The notes under the pieces are model-generated. The model made no database searches. It was not told the DNA's origin and saw only the letters and a program-made list of their open reading frames with translations. Of a DNA stretch of 64,000 bases, positions 53,180 to 63,924 are shown piece by piece. Position 1 is the stretch's first letter; each line of letters starts with the position of its first letter. Origin of the DNA: Gemmatimonadales bacterium (GTDB taxonomy: Bacteria; Gemmatimonadota; Gemmatimonadetes; Gemmatimonadales; GWC2-71-9); NCBI GenBank assembly GCA_036279355.1, contig DASUJH010000019.1, positions 1-64,000 of the forward strand, given 5' to 3'. The translations under genes and the position numbers were made by a program.

Positions 53180-53527
53180 ATGGAGCGATTGGCAGAGGCG
53201 GCCCGCACGGGCCTCCGATCGGACATCCCCCCGTTCGAGCCGGGCGACACGATCCGCGTGATGGTGCGCGTGCGCGAGGGCGACAAGGAGCGGATTCAGG
53301 CCTTCGAGGGTCTCGTGATCGCGCGGCGCGGCGGTGGCATCAGTGAGAATTTCACGGTGCGAAAGGTGTCGGCCGGCGTCGGCGTCGAGCGCATCTTCCC
53401 GCTGCACAGCCCGACGATCGCCGCCGTCGAGGTGGTGCGCCGCGGCCGGGTGCGCCGCGCCAAGCTCTACTATCTCAGGGCGCTGAGTGGCAAGGCCGCG
53501 CGCATCCGGGAGAAGCGCGAAGGCTGA
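53180..53527 (+). CDS. rplS: 50S ribosomal protein bL19
   Basis: A 115-residue ribosomal protein of normal length ([44 protein letters not shown]). It lies at the 30S-50S interface. It ends 17 bp before rnhB. Confidence 0.98.
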   Translation: MERLAEAARTGLRSDIPPFEPGDTIRVMVRVREGDKERIQAFEGLVIARRGGGISENFTVRKVSAGVGVERIFPLHSPTIAAVEVVRRGRVRRAKLYYLRALSGKAARIREKREG

Positions 53528-53543
53528 GCCCCGGAGCCCCGCG

Positions 53544-54173
53544 ATGGCGCCCCTGGTTCCCACGCTCGCCCGCGAAGCGGCGGCGTGGGCCCAGGGACAG
53601 CTCCTCGTCGGGGTGGATGAAGTCGGCCGCGGCCCGCTGGCGGGACCGGTGGTGGCCGCGGCCGTGGTGTTTCCGGCCGGCTGCCCGTGCATCGAGGGGC
53701 TCCGCGACAGCAAGACGCTTCCTGCCAATGCCCGCCAAACACTCGCCGCCGCCATCCGCGCCGCGGCGCTCGCTATCGGGCTCGGTGCCGCGTCGGCCGC
53801 GGAAATCGACCGGCTCAACATTCGCATCGCCTCCGCCGTCGCGATGCGGCGCGCGCTCGGCCGGGTCTTGCCACGGGTCGGTACCGCGTGCGTACTTATC
53901 GATGGGCTTCCGCTTCCCGAGCTCGGCCTCACGCACGACGCGCTGGTGGACGGTGACGCGCTCTGCCACTCGGTCGCGGCGGCGGGCGTCGTCGCCAAGA
54001 CGGTGCGCGACGCACTCATGCACCGCCTCGCCGTTCGGCACCCGGGCTACGGGTGGGAGACCAACGTGGGCTACGGAACCGACGCGCACCACGCCGGATT
54101 GGCTGCGCTCGGCGCCACGCCCCATCACCGCCGCAGCTTTGCGCCCGTGGCGCAGCTTTTCCTCACGCTCTGA
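53544..54173 (+). CDS. rnhB: Ribonuclease HII
   Basis: A 209-residue RNase H-fold enzyme that nicks RNA in RNA-DNA hybrids and at single ribonucleotides. The catalytic acidic residues are in VGVDEVGRGPLAG, the next Asp in LIDGLPLP, and further ones in the SVAAAGVVAKTVRD region. ATG 53544 has GGAG 8 nt upstream; an in-frame start upstream would overlap rplS. The linkage rplS-rnhB is widely conserved. Confidence 0.96.
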   Translation: MAPLVPTLAREAAAWAQGQLLVGVDEVGRGPLAGPVVAAAVVFPAGCPCIEGLRDSKTLPANARQTLAAAIRAAALAIGLGAASAAEIDRLNIRIASAVAMRRALGRVLPRVGTACVLIDGLPLPELGLTHDALVDGDALCHSVAAAGVVAKTVRDALMHRLAVRHPGYGWETNVGYGTDAHHAGLAALGATPHHRRSFAPVAQLFLTL

Positions 54174-54191
54174 TTCGCTGATCGGCCGCCG

Positions 54192-56747
<2,556 letters not shown>

Positions 56748-56758
56748 CCGTCGGCGGG

Positions 56759-57565
56759 CTAGCGCCCGTGCGAAAATCTCATATTCAAGAATCCCCGCAC
56801 CGCCTGCCAGTATCCCTCCTGGCCGCTGGTGCGCTTCCAGAGCGCGCTGGATCCGTGACGCCCCGGCGAGTCGGGCAGGTACCTGCGCCGGAGGGACGGC
56901 GAAATCGCCGCGTAGATCTCCCTCCAGTCGCCTTCCTCCGAGCGCGCCGAGGTGATGAGCACCGGCACCACGATGTGCTTGGCGGCGTCGGCCACGTAGT
57001 GCGGCTCGCCCGGCGGATCGGTGAAGTATTCGCCGGGCGAGAACGCCACCACGCCGTTCACGAGCCACGGCTTGGTCCCCGCGAGCCGCAGTACCAGCGA
57101 CGCCGAGTACGAGCTGCCCCACGCGACGAGCGCACCGTGCGCCCAGTGCCGGCGCGCGTATCGCACGCCCGCCTCGATGTCCTGCGCCGCGTCGAGCATA
57201 TCGTGCGGCCGGCCTGCGGCCTCCGCGCGGCGCGCCGTCTCGTTGACGACGCCCTCGACCGCATCACCGGCTCGTGCGTCCACGGCCATGCAGTTGAAGC
57301 CCATCTCGACCAGCCGGGGTGCGATTTCGCGGTACTCGCCGCGACTCCACTCCGCCTGGTGGAAGAGCACGATGAACGGCGCCGTCGGCGGGTGCGGCGC
57401 GTAGAGATCGGCGGTGATGGGGAGGCTGTCCGCCGATGGGAAGGTGATGGTCTGAAGCGCCGGCGGGTCCTGAGCCCGCGCGGATGGCGCTGCGGCGAGC
57501 GCCGCGAGGCACGTGAGCGCGGCGCCCGTGCGGACGAGCCGGGCGGGCGCGCGCGTCAGAGCCAC
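56759..57565 (-). CDS. Exported alpha/beta hydrolase (dienelactone-hydrolase-like), coupled to bioD
   Basis: A 268-residue protein with a signal peptide (about 1-32, ending SARAQ) and an alpha/beta-hydrolase fold. The nucleophile Ser sits in GSSYS, where the usual GxSxG has Ser in place of the last Gly. The acid and His residues lie in the C-terminal half (SARSEEGD, GRHG). It overlaps the bioD stop by 10 bp. Being exported it cannot be the cytoplasmic BioH esterase. GTG 57565 has GAGG 7 nt upstream; a GTG at 57586 is possible. Confidence 0.8.
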   Translation of the reverse strand: MALTRAPARLVRTGAALTCLAALAAAPSARAQDPPALQTITFPSADSLPITADLYAPHPPTAPFIVLFHQAEWSRGEYREIAPRLVEMGFNCMAVDARAGDAVEGVVNETARRAEAAGRPHDMLDAAQDIEAGVRYARRHWAHGALVAWGSSYSASLVLRLAGTKPWLVNGVVAFSPGEYFTDPPGEPHYVADAAKHIVVPVLITSARSEEGDWREIYAAISPSLRRRYLPDSPGRHGSSALWKRTSGQEGYWQAVRGFLNMRFSHGR

Positions 57566-58266
57566 GACACGACCTCGCCGAACCACTCGGCCGCCGCCGC
57601 CGGATCGTCCACCCGCGGCACCGCGCGCACCCGGTCGATACCCGAGAGGCGCATGATCGCGGCCGCGTTGCCGCCGGTCGACGCGTCGGGCGCCGCCGGT
57701 GCGCTCAGCACGACGCCCGCCACGCGCACGCCGGCCAGGTCGAGCGCGCTCAGGGTGAGCAACGTGTGATTGATCGTGCCGAGTCGATCGCTCGCGATGA
57801 CGAGGGCGGAAGCATCGAGCGTGCGTGCCAGGTCCACGGCGGTCCAGTCCCAGGCCATCGGACTCAAGAGACCGCCCGCGCCCTCGACCAGCAGCACGTC
57901 CGCGTCGCCGGCCGCTGCCTCGATCTCCGCCGCGATCTGGTCGAGCTCCAGCGTCCCGGCGGCTTCGCTTGGGTTACCCGACTCGAGATCCGCCGCCGCC
58001 GCCGGCGCGATCGCAGCGCGGAACCGCCGGAGCGCGCGGCGCGGCGCGGCCTGGCCGGTTGCCGCCGCGAGGCGCTCGCCGTCTTCGCCCGCCGCCGGCT
58101 CCGCGCCGCTGTCGCCGCAGCCGCTCTCCACCGGCTTCACCGCGATGACGCGCCGCCCAACGGCCCGGAGCGCGTGCGCCAGCGCGCATCCCGCCCAGGT
58201 CTTGCCGACGCCGGTGTCCGTGCCGGTGACGAGCACGGTCGTGCGCCCCGGCGAAGGCGCACCCAT
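57556..58266 (-). CDS. bioD: Dethiobiotin synthetase
   Basis: A 236-residue ATP-dependent carboxylase with P-loop GTDTGVGKT, the switch region KPVESGC and VEGAGGLLSPM. It closes the ureido ring of dethiobiotin. The ATG overlaps the bioB stop by one base (TAATG). bioF, bioA and bioC are not here. Confidence 0.96.
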   Translation of the reverse strand: MGAPSPGRTTVLVTGTDTGVGKTWAGCALAHALRAVGRRVIAVKPVESGCGDSGAEPAAGEDGERLAAATGQAAPRRALRRFRAAIAPAAAADLESGNPSEAAGTLELDQIAAEIEAAAGDADVLLVEGAGGLLSPMAWDWTAVDLARTLDASALVIASDRLGTINHTLLTLSALDLAGVRVAGVVLSAPAAPDASTGGNAAAIMRLSGIDRVRAVPRVDDPAAAAEWFGEVVSWL

Positions 58267-59252
58267 TATGCCTCGGCCGGCACCAGCTCGGCCACGCGGA
58301 AGCCGAGGTCCGCGATCATCTTCATGTCGGCTTCGTAGCCCGCGCCCGGCGTCGTGAGGTAGCCGTTCACGAACATCGAGTTGGCGGGATAGAGCGCGAG
58401 CGGTTGCAGGTGGCGGAGGTTCACCTCGCGCCCGCCGGCCACGCGGATGTCGCGGCTCGGATTGACGAATCGCATCATCGCGAGCGCGCGGAGACAATCC
58501 TGCGGCGAGAGCCGCGGCGCCTCGCCGAGCGGCGTGCCGGGGCGCGGGTCGAGGAAGTTGACGGGAATCGATTCCACCTCGAGCGCGCGCAGCTCGAGCG
58601 CGAGCGCCACGCGGTCCTCCAGCGACTCGCCCATGCCCATGATCCCGCCGCAGCACGCTTCCATTCCCGCGGCCCGTGCGCGGCGCACCGTAGCCACCCG
58701 CTCGTCGAACCCGTGGGTACCGCAGATCTCCGGAAAAAACCGGCGCGACGCCTCGAGGTTGTGGTTGAACCGGGTAACGCCCGCCGCGGCGAGCTGCTCG
58801 GCCTGGCCCTCCTTGAGCAGCCCGAGCGAGGTGCAGACGTTGATGTTGAGCTCCGCCTTGATCTGCCGCACCGCGGCGCAGATCACGTCCAGCTCGCGCT
58901 GCGACGGCCCGCGCGTGCTCGTCACCATGCAGTACTTCACGGCCCCCATCCGCGCCGCCTCACGCGCGCCCGCCACCAGCTCCTCGGCCGATTGCAACGC
59001 GTACCGCCCCACGTTCGCATGGTGCGCCACCGACTGGCTGCAGAACGCGCAATCCTCGGGGCAGAGCCCGCTCTTGGCGTTCCTGAGCACGTGGATGCGC
59101 ACGTCGCGGCCGTGATAGCGGGCGCGCACCCGGAACGCCGCGTCGAGCACCCCGAGCAGCTCGTCGTCCGGCGAGCGCAGGACGGCGAGCGCCTCGCCGC
59201 CGGTGGCCGGGCGGCCGTCGAGCGCGCGCTCGGCCAGTTCGTGCCAGTTCAT
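58266..59252 (-). CDS. bioB: Biotin synthase
   Basis: A 328-residue radical SAM enzyme with the [4Fe-4S] motif CPEDCAFCSQS near residues 58-68 and the later Cys/Arg residues that hold the sacrificial [2Fe-2S] cluster (GLLKEGQ, CCGGIMGMGES, NFLDPRPGTPL). It inserts sulfur into dethiobiotin. No BirA-type operator or leader is apparent in the 38 bp before the start. Confidence 0.97.
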   Translation of the reverse strand: MNWHELAERALDGRPATGGEALAVLRSPDDELLGVLDAAFRVRARYHGRDVRIHVLRNAKSGLCPEDCAFCSQSVAHHANVGRYALQSAEELVAGAREAARMGAVKYCMVTSTRGPSQRELDVICAAVRQIKAELNINVCTSLGLLKEGQAEQLAAAGVTRFNHNLEASRRFFPEICGTHGFDERVATVRRARAAGMEACCGGIMGMGESLEDRVALALELRALEVESIPVNFLDPRPGTPLGEAPRLSPQDCLRALAMMRFVNPSRDIRVAGGREVNLRHLQPLALYPANSMFVNGYLTTPGAGYEADMKMIADLGFRVAELVPAEA

Positions 59253-59290
59253 CGGCGGGTCACCCGGTGCGTGGGCGGGATGGCGCGGCC

Positions 59291-59695
59291 CTACTTGGAT
59301 GTTTGCGGGGGATGGTGCAGAAAGATCTGCTGCACCACCCTGAGCCGGTCGGTGACCTCGAGCGGCGTGAGGTCGTACACCTCGTCGTCGGCGCCCATCA
59401 ATGCCTTCATCTCGCTTTCGTGGGCACCTAACGTCATCTCGGTCTTCTTGATGAGCCGGATCTCGTTCATGTGCGATACGGGCACGGTGGCGAGGGAGTC
59501 GGGCCGGGAGACCTGGAGCGAATCGTCGGCGAGGCGCACGAGCCGCACGTCCCAGAGGATGCGCCCATCGTCCATGGTCACCTGCCACCGTTCCGCGTCG
59601 GTGTAGGACTGGGCGTGGCAGGGGGCGGCGGCGGCGACGGCGAGCGCGACGAGAAGGCTTGAAGGGCGGACAATATCCATGACAATGGCGCGCAT
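59291..59695 (-). CDS. Small periplasmic protein of unknown function
   Basis: A 134-residue product (129 from the ATG at 59680) with a signal peptide ending APCHAQ. The mature part alternates short beta strands (WQVTMDDGRILWDVRLVRLADDSLQVSR) with a short helical end. I recognise no family. It lies 38 bp upstream of bioB on the same strand, so it may be co-transcribed with it. Confidence 0.65.
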   Translation of the reverse strand: MRAIVMDIVRPSSLLVALAVAAAAPCHAQSYTDAERWQVTMDDGRILWDVRLVRLADDSLQVSRPDSLATVPVSHMNEIRLIKKTEMTLGAHESEMKALMGADDEVYDLTPLEVTDRLRVVQQIFLHHPPQTSK

Positions 59696-59818
59696 GATAA
59701 GGCGATCTTGAGTTTCCGGGGAGGCCTTCCCACGTTTGGGGAGGCAGCGATACGACGCAATATGACGCCCCCGCGTGCTGCGCGCGAGCGGCGCAGGTGC
59801 GAACGGAAGGGGGATGCC

Positions 59819-62014
59819 ATGGCCCTCTTCGAGACACGGTCGCGAGCCGATCTCGAGCTCATCTGCTTCGGGCCGCCCACGGCCTGCCTGGCCGGAGCTC
59901 CCGCGCCGGCCGAGGTGCTGTGGCGCAAGCATCTCGCACTCCTCATCTACCTGGCGCTCTCGCCCACTCGCACCCGGACGCGCCAGCACCTGCTCGGGCT
60001 CCTCTGGCCCGAAAAACCCGAGCCGCAGGCCAAGCATTCATTGAACGAGGCGGTGCGCCGCCTCCGCGCCTGCCTTGGCGCCGACCGGCTCGTGTCCGTG
60101 GGCGAGTCGCTCACGCTGAGCGACGCCGGCCTTTGCGTGGACGCGCTGCGCTTCGGAGCCGCGGCGGCGAGCGATCCAGCGCAGGCGGTATCGCTCGTGA
60201 CCGGCGACTTTCTCGAGGGTTTCGCGCTTGGCGACTCCTCGCCGTTCGACGACTGGGCGACGGCCGAGCGCGCCCGCTACCGGAGCCGCGCGGCGGCGAT
60301 CCTCGTGGGCGCCGGAGAGCGCTGTCTGATCCAGGCGCAGTTCGGCGAGGCGACGGAGATGGCGCGCCGCGCCCTCGCGGCGGAACCGTACAGCGAGCCG
60401 GCGGCGCGACTGCTCATCCGTGCTTCCGCGCTCGCGGGTGATGCGGCGGGCGCGCTCGCGGCCTTTCATGAATTTCGGCGGGGCCTGGCGGACGAATTGA
60501 GCGAAATCCCAAGCCGCGAGCTGCTCGCCCTGGCTGAACGGGTGCGCGGCGGTCGCTGGCGGCACCAGGTCGTGCGCCACGCCGACAGCCGACCGCCCCT
60601 CATCATGCGCGAGCGCGTCTATCGGCTTGCCTTCGACACGGTGGCGGCCGGCCTGGCGGCTGGCCCGCGCACCCTCGTGATCACGGCGGACGGCGGCCTG
60701 GGCCGCACCCGACTCATGGCCGAGTGCGCCGACCGGCTCGCGCTCGATGGCGCGGTGGTGATCTCGGCGCAGGCACTCCGCACCGGCTACGACGCGGCAT
60801 GGAGCACGCTCAGAGGCCTCATGCGGAGCGGCCTCGCGCGCGCCCCGGGTGTGGCTGCGACCGATCCGGATGCGATCGCCGTGCTGGCGGCGCTGGTCCC
60901 TGAGCTCGGCGAGCGCACGGAGCCCCGCGCCCCGCGCGACGCGGCCGAGGTCGCGCACGCGCTCGCGTCACTCGTTCGAGCGGTCGGCGAAGAGGCGCCG
61001 CTCGGCATCGCCCTCGACGACGCGCACTTCGCAGACGGGCCGAGTCTCGGCGCGCTGCACGGTGCGCTGGCGGCGCTCGATGCGGTGCCTGTCGTGCTCA
61101 TCGTGTCCGCATTGCACGCGGCCGAGGCGGCGCCGCCCGAGCTGCTCGCCCTGCGCGCCGCGGCGGGCGGGAGCCTGCCGGGGATCGCGGTGCAGCTCGA
61201 GGCGTGGCGGCCGGACGAGCTCCGGGAGCTGGTCGGATCGTTGTCGCCCTGGTGCCGTGATGCCGCCGAGGCCGACCGCCTTGCGCGGCGCGTCGTGTTC
61301 GAGGCGTCGGGCAGTCCCTTTCTCGCGGTGACGCTGCTGCGCGGTCTCGACGAAGTTACCGCGCTTCGCGCGGACGCACTGGAGTGGCCGCCGCCGGACG
61401 CCACGTTCGATGCGCCGCTCCCGATCAGCGTCCCCAACCTCGCCCGCATGGCGATCGTCGCGCGGGTCGTGCAGCTCGCGCCGGACGACCGGAACCTCGT
61501 GGCTGCCGCCAGCGCGCTCGGATCAACGATCGACCTCGAGCTGCTGGCGCAGGTGAGCGGTGTCATGCCGCGTGCGATGGACGCGGCACTGCCCCGGATG
61601 GAGCGGCTCGACGTGTTGCGCTTCGACGGGGAGCGCTACGCCTTCACGGCGCCGCTCGTCGCCCAGGTGATCCGCACCGAGTTTCTCACCCGCGGCCAGC
61701 AATGGTTGCTCCGGCAGCAGGCGGCCGAGGCGCTCGCCTCGCGCGAAGACCTCGAATCGCGGGTTCTCAGGGTGGAGCTTCTCGCCGGCTGCCGCGCGGG
61801 AACGCCCGAGCTTGTCCGCGAGGCCGCGACCCTCACTGCGGTCGCGCTCGAGGCGGGTGCGCTTCGGGCGGCGCGACGCGCGTTGGCGGCCGCCGAACGG
61901 CTGGCCCGCGGCTCGGCCCCGGAGCCCGAAGCGATGGCCGCAACTCGTCGCGACATCGCGCAACTCAAGACCCGACTCAAGATGACGCGCCCGTCCGGCG
62001 GGGCGGGTGCCTGA
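59819..62014 (+). CDS. BTAD/STAND-type transcriptional regulator (SARP-like) with degenerate P-loop
   Basis: A 731-residue protein. An N-terminal winged-helix/BTAD region (1-245) resembles SARP activators (LLGLLWPEKPEPQAKHSLNEAVRRLR; DFLEGFALGDSSPFDDW). An AAA_16/STAND NTPase domain follows (about 265-520) and then a helical TPR-like C-terminus. The P-loop reads DGGLGRTR at 291-298, with Arg in place of the catalytic Lys; the Walker B-like LGIALDDAHFAD is intact. The ATG at 59819 is chosen because GGAAGGGGG lies 5 nt upstream; starts 19 and 37 codons upstream are possible. Targets unknown. It is convergent with a 52-aa lipoprotein gene. Confidence 0.85.
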   Translation: MALFETRSRADLELICFGPPTACLAGAPAPAEVLWRKHLALLIYLALSPTRTRTRQHLLGLLWPEKPEPQAKHSLNEAVRRLRACLGADRLVSVGESLTLSDAGLCVDALRFGAAAASDPAQAVSLVTGDFLEGFALGDSSPFDDWATAERARYRSRAAAILVGAGERCLIQAQFGEATEMARRALAAEPYSEPAARLLIRASALAGDAAGALAAFHEFRRGLADELSEIPSRELLALAERVRGGRWRHQVVRHADSRPPLIMRERVYRLAFDTVAAGLAAGPRTLVITADGGLGRTRLMAECADRLALDGAVVISAQALRTGYDAAWSTLRGLMRSGLARAPGVAATDPDAIAVLAALVPELGERTEPRAPRDAAEVAHALASLVRAVGEEAPLGIALDDAHFADGPSLGALHGALAALDAVPVVLIVSALHAAEAAPPELLALRAAAGGSLPGIAVQLEAWRPDELRELVGSLSPWCRDAAEADRLARRVVFEASGSPFLAVTLLRGLDEVTALRADALEWPPPDATFDAPLPISVPNLARMAIVARVVQLAPDDRNLVAAASALGSTIDLELLAQVSGVMPRAMDAALPRMERLDVLRFDGERYAFTAPLVAQVIRTEFLTRGQQWLLRQQAAEALASREDLESRVLRVELLAGCRAGTPELVREAATLTAVALEAGALRAARRALAAAERLARGSAPEPEAMAATRRDIAQLKTRLKMTRPSGGAGA

Positions 62015-62036
62015 GCCACCCGCCCCGTGTACGGTC

Positions 62037-62195
62037 CTACTTTGCGGCCACCGGGTGCGCGCCGGGCGGCACCACGACGGTCCCGCCGCTGCTTCCTGCC
62101 TGGCTCGCGCCCGTGCTGAGGTCGGGTCCGGTGGTGTCGCTGCACGCGGCGAGCGCCGCGATCGCGAGGGCGATGGTCCAGGTGCGGGCTGACAT
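62037..62195 (-). CDS. 52-residue lipoprotein
   Basis: A very short frame starts with ATG at 62195, has AAGGAGG 5 nt upstream and encodes a lipoprotein signal (residues 1-17, lipobox LAAC). The mature peptide begins CSDTTGPDLS. The remaining residues are small and polar (Gly, Ser, Val, Pro). Short lipoproteins beginning CSD-x-TGP are common in high-GC Gram-negatives. It ends 23 bp from the regulator stop. Function unknown. Confidence 0.8.
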   Translation of the reverse strand: MSARTWTIALAIAALAACSDTTGPDLSTGASQAGSSGGTVVVPPGAHPVAAK

Positions 62196-62368
62196 GCTAG
62201 CCTCCTTGCGAGCCCCGGAACGGGGTGACTGGGTGGTCGCGCCGACCCGAATCGGATCGGAATCGCGGAGGCCACGCTAGCGATGGAGCGGCACGTAGCG
62301 ATCAATTGCGGGCAGGCTCGGATCAATCGGGTGGGTCAGCTTGAGATTCGGCCGGCGCCGGGGCACGT

Positions 62369-62397
62369 TTGACGCGCGGCTCCGGCGCGCGTACACG
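62369..62397 (+). promoter_or_regulatory. Candidate sigma-70 promoter of tRNA-Lys
   Basis: TTGACG (62369-62374), a 17-bp spacer, then TACACG (62392-62397), 30 bp before the tRNA. The -35 match is 5 of 6 but the -10 is only 3 of 6. Confidence 0.35.
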
Positions 62398-62426
62398 CCG
62401 GTCCGGAGCACGGGGCCGCGGTCGTC

Positions 62427-62499
62427 GGGGGCGTAGCTCAATTGGTAGAGCAAGGGACTTTTAATCCCTAGGTCGTGGGTTCGATTCCCACCGCCCCCA
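62427..62499 (+). tRNA. tRNA-Lys (anticodon UUU)
   Basis: Cloverleaf with acceptor GGGGGCG/CGCCCCC, D-arm AGCTCAATTGGTAGAGC, anticodon stem GGGAC/GTCCC-like around TTT (ACTTTTAAT), and T-arm GTGGGTTCGATTCCCAC. Discriminator A; no CCA encoded. It reads AAA and AAG lysine codons. Confidence 0.97.
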
Positions 62500-62786
62500 T
62501 TGCCCGGCCGGCCACGCCTCCCTACCCCCGGCCCGGCCGACTATGTACACTTCCCGCCGATCAGTCTTCCGTACGTCACGCCCTTGGGCCCGGAGCTTCG
62601 GGCCGGAAGTTCCGCCGCCGAGCTCGGCCCATGCCGGGGCGGCGGCGCGTGCGACCGGACCGCCAGGACCGGCGGCCCGAGGTGCGGCGTGTGGCGGCTG
62701 ATTCAGCCCCGGCCGGGCAACCGGCGGGTCGGAGCAATACCATGCGTTCCCGCACCACACCAATCGTGTCACAAGGGGGTCGTGTT

Positions 62787-63704
62787 ATGAGGTACGGATG
62801 GCTTCTTCTCCCGCTCGCGCTTGCCAGCACCACGGCCTGCGACCGCAGCAAGGACCAGCTCACCGCTGCGCTCGCCGAAGCCAAGGCCGTATCGGCCGAA
62901 AAGGATAGCCTGCTGAACGAGGTGCTCGAGACCACCAAGTTCGTCAACGACCTGAACGCAGAGCTGGCCAAGGCGAAGAGCGTCGGCGTGAGCCCCGTGC
63001 TCGCCACCGAGAAGAGCGCGTCCGGCGCCGCGCAGGACCGCGCCGCCGTCGTGAGCCGGATCAAGGAAGTCGTCGAACGCCTGAACGAGAGCGAGGACAA
63101 GCTCACTGCCGCCACCGCCCGCGCCAAGAAGATGGGCGGCCGCAACCAGCGGCTCCTCGCACAGCTCGATGCCGCGAAAAAGACGATCGCCGATCTCAAG
63201 GCCACGGCCGAGCAGCAGGAAGCCGAGTACAGCGCCACCATCGAGCGCCAGAAGGTCGAGATCGCGGCACTTACGAGCAAGGTGGATACTGTCACCCAGG
63301 AAAACACCCAGCTCGTCGCGAATAACGCCGCGCTCACCGACACGGTCTCCAATCTCACCAGCTACAAGAACACCGTCTACTACGCCGTGGGCACCAAGAA
63401 AGAGTTGATGGACAAGGGCATCCTGGCGCAGGAGGGCTCCAAGTTCCTCTTCTTCGGCGGCCACCACCTGGCGCCGGCCCGGCACCTCGACCCCTCGGCG
63501 TTCACTCAGATCGACAAGTCGAAGGATCTCTCCATCGCCCTGCCGCACGACGACAAGAACTACAAGATCGTGAGCCGGCAGAGCCCGGACTATCTCGCCG
63601 CTACGTCGGTAAGCAAGGACGGCAAGGTGCATGGCGCGATCCAGATCGAGTCGCCCGAGGAGTTCTGGGCGCCGTCGAAGTACCTGATCGTCGTGCAGGA
63701 CTGA
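62787..63704 (+). CDS. Coiled-coil lipoprotein with a Cbp1-like C-terminal domain
   Basis: A 305-residue lipoprotein (signal 1-18, STTAC). A long coiled coil covers about 25-200 (heptads of Leu/Ala/Val with many Lys/Glu/Gln). A globular domain starts with YYAVGTKKELMDKGIL and ends FWAPSKYLIVVQD; this domain resembles the Cbp1-family adhesin-like proteins of Bacteroidetes. It would reach out from the outer membrane like a stalk. AAGGGGG lies 8 nt before the ATG. Two strong hairpins follow. Confidence 0.82.
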   Translation: MRYGWLLLPLALASTTACDRSKDQLTAALAEAKAVSAEKDSLLNEVLETTKFVNDLNAELAKAKSVGVSPVLATEKSASGAAQDRAAVVSRIKEVVERLNESEDKLTAATARAKKMGGRNQRLLAQLDAAKKTIADLKATAEQQEAEYSATIERQKVEIAALTSKVDTVTQENTQLVANNAALTDTVSNLTSYKNTVYYAVGTKKELMDKGILAQEGSKFLFFGGHHLAPARHLDPSAFTQIDKSKDLSIALPHDDKNYKIVSRQSPDYLAATSVSKDGKVHGAIQIESPEEFWAPSKYLIVVQD

Positions 63705-63713
63705 CCCGCCGCA

Positions 63714-63734
63714 CTGGCGCGGATTCCGCGCCAG
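63714..63734 (+). terminator. Hairpin terminator 1 after the coiled-coil lipoprotein
   Basis: CTGGCGCGG, loop ATT, CCGCGCCAG: a perfect 9-bp stem 10 bp after the stop. Confidence 0.6.
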
Positions 63735-63739
63735 CTATC

Positions 63740-63765
63740 GACGGCCATCCTCCCGGATGGCCGTC
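63740..63765 (+). terminator. Hairpin terminator 2 with short T-run
   Basis: GACGGCCATCC, loop TCCC, GGATGGCCGTC: a perfect 11-bp stem followed by GTCGTTTCCCC. Two tandem hairpins make a strong transcript end. Confidence 0.7.
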
Positions 63766-63806
63766 GTCGTTTCCCCCCCCGTCATCTTGACCGATCCCGA
63801 ATTTGG

Positions 63807-63850
63807 CCGTACGGTCAACCCGTACGGTCACGGCCGGCACGGCCGTACGA
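63807..63850. promoter_or_regulatory. Cluster of CCGTACGG palindromes (operator candidate)
   Basis: CCGTACGGTCA occurs twice in direct repeat 13 bp apart (63807-63817 and 63820-63830), and a third CCGTACG lies at 63843-63849. CCGTACGG is itself an 8-bp palindrome. The cluster lies about 75-118 bp before the ATG of the next gene, the usual place for an operator. Confidence 0.5.
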
Positions 63851-63924
63851 CTGGGTTCTCGCCCCGCCGGAGCCGCAGGCAGTCGGCCAATCCAACGCCC
63901 TCGCCCGAGGGCAGGAGGTCGTAC

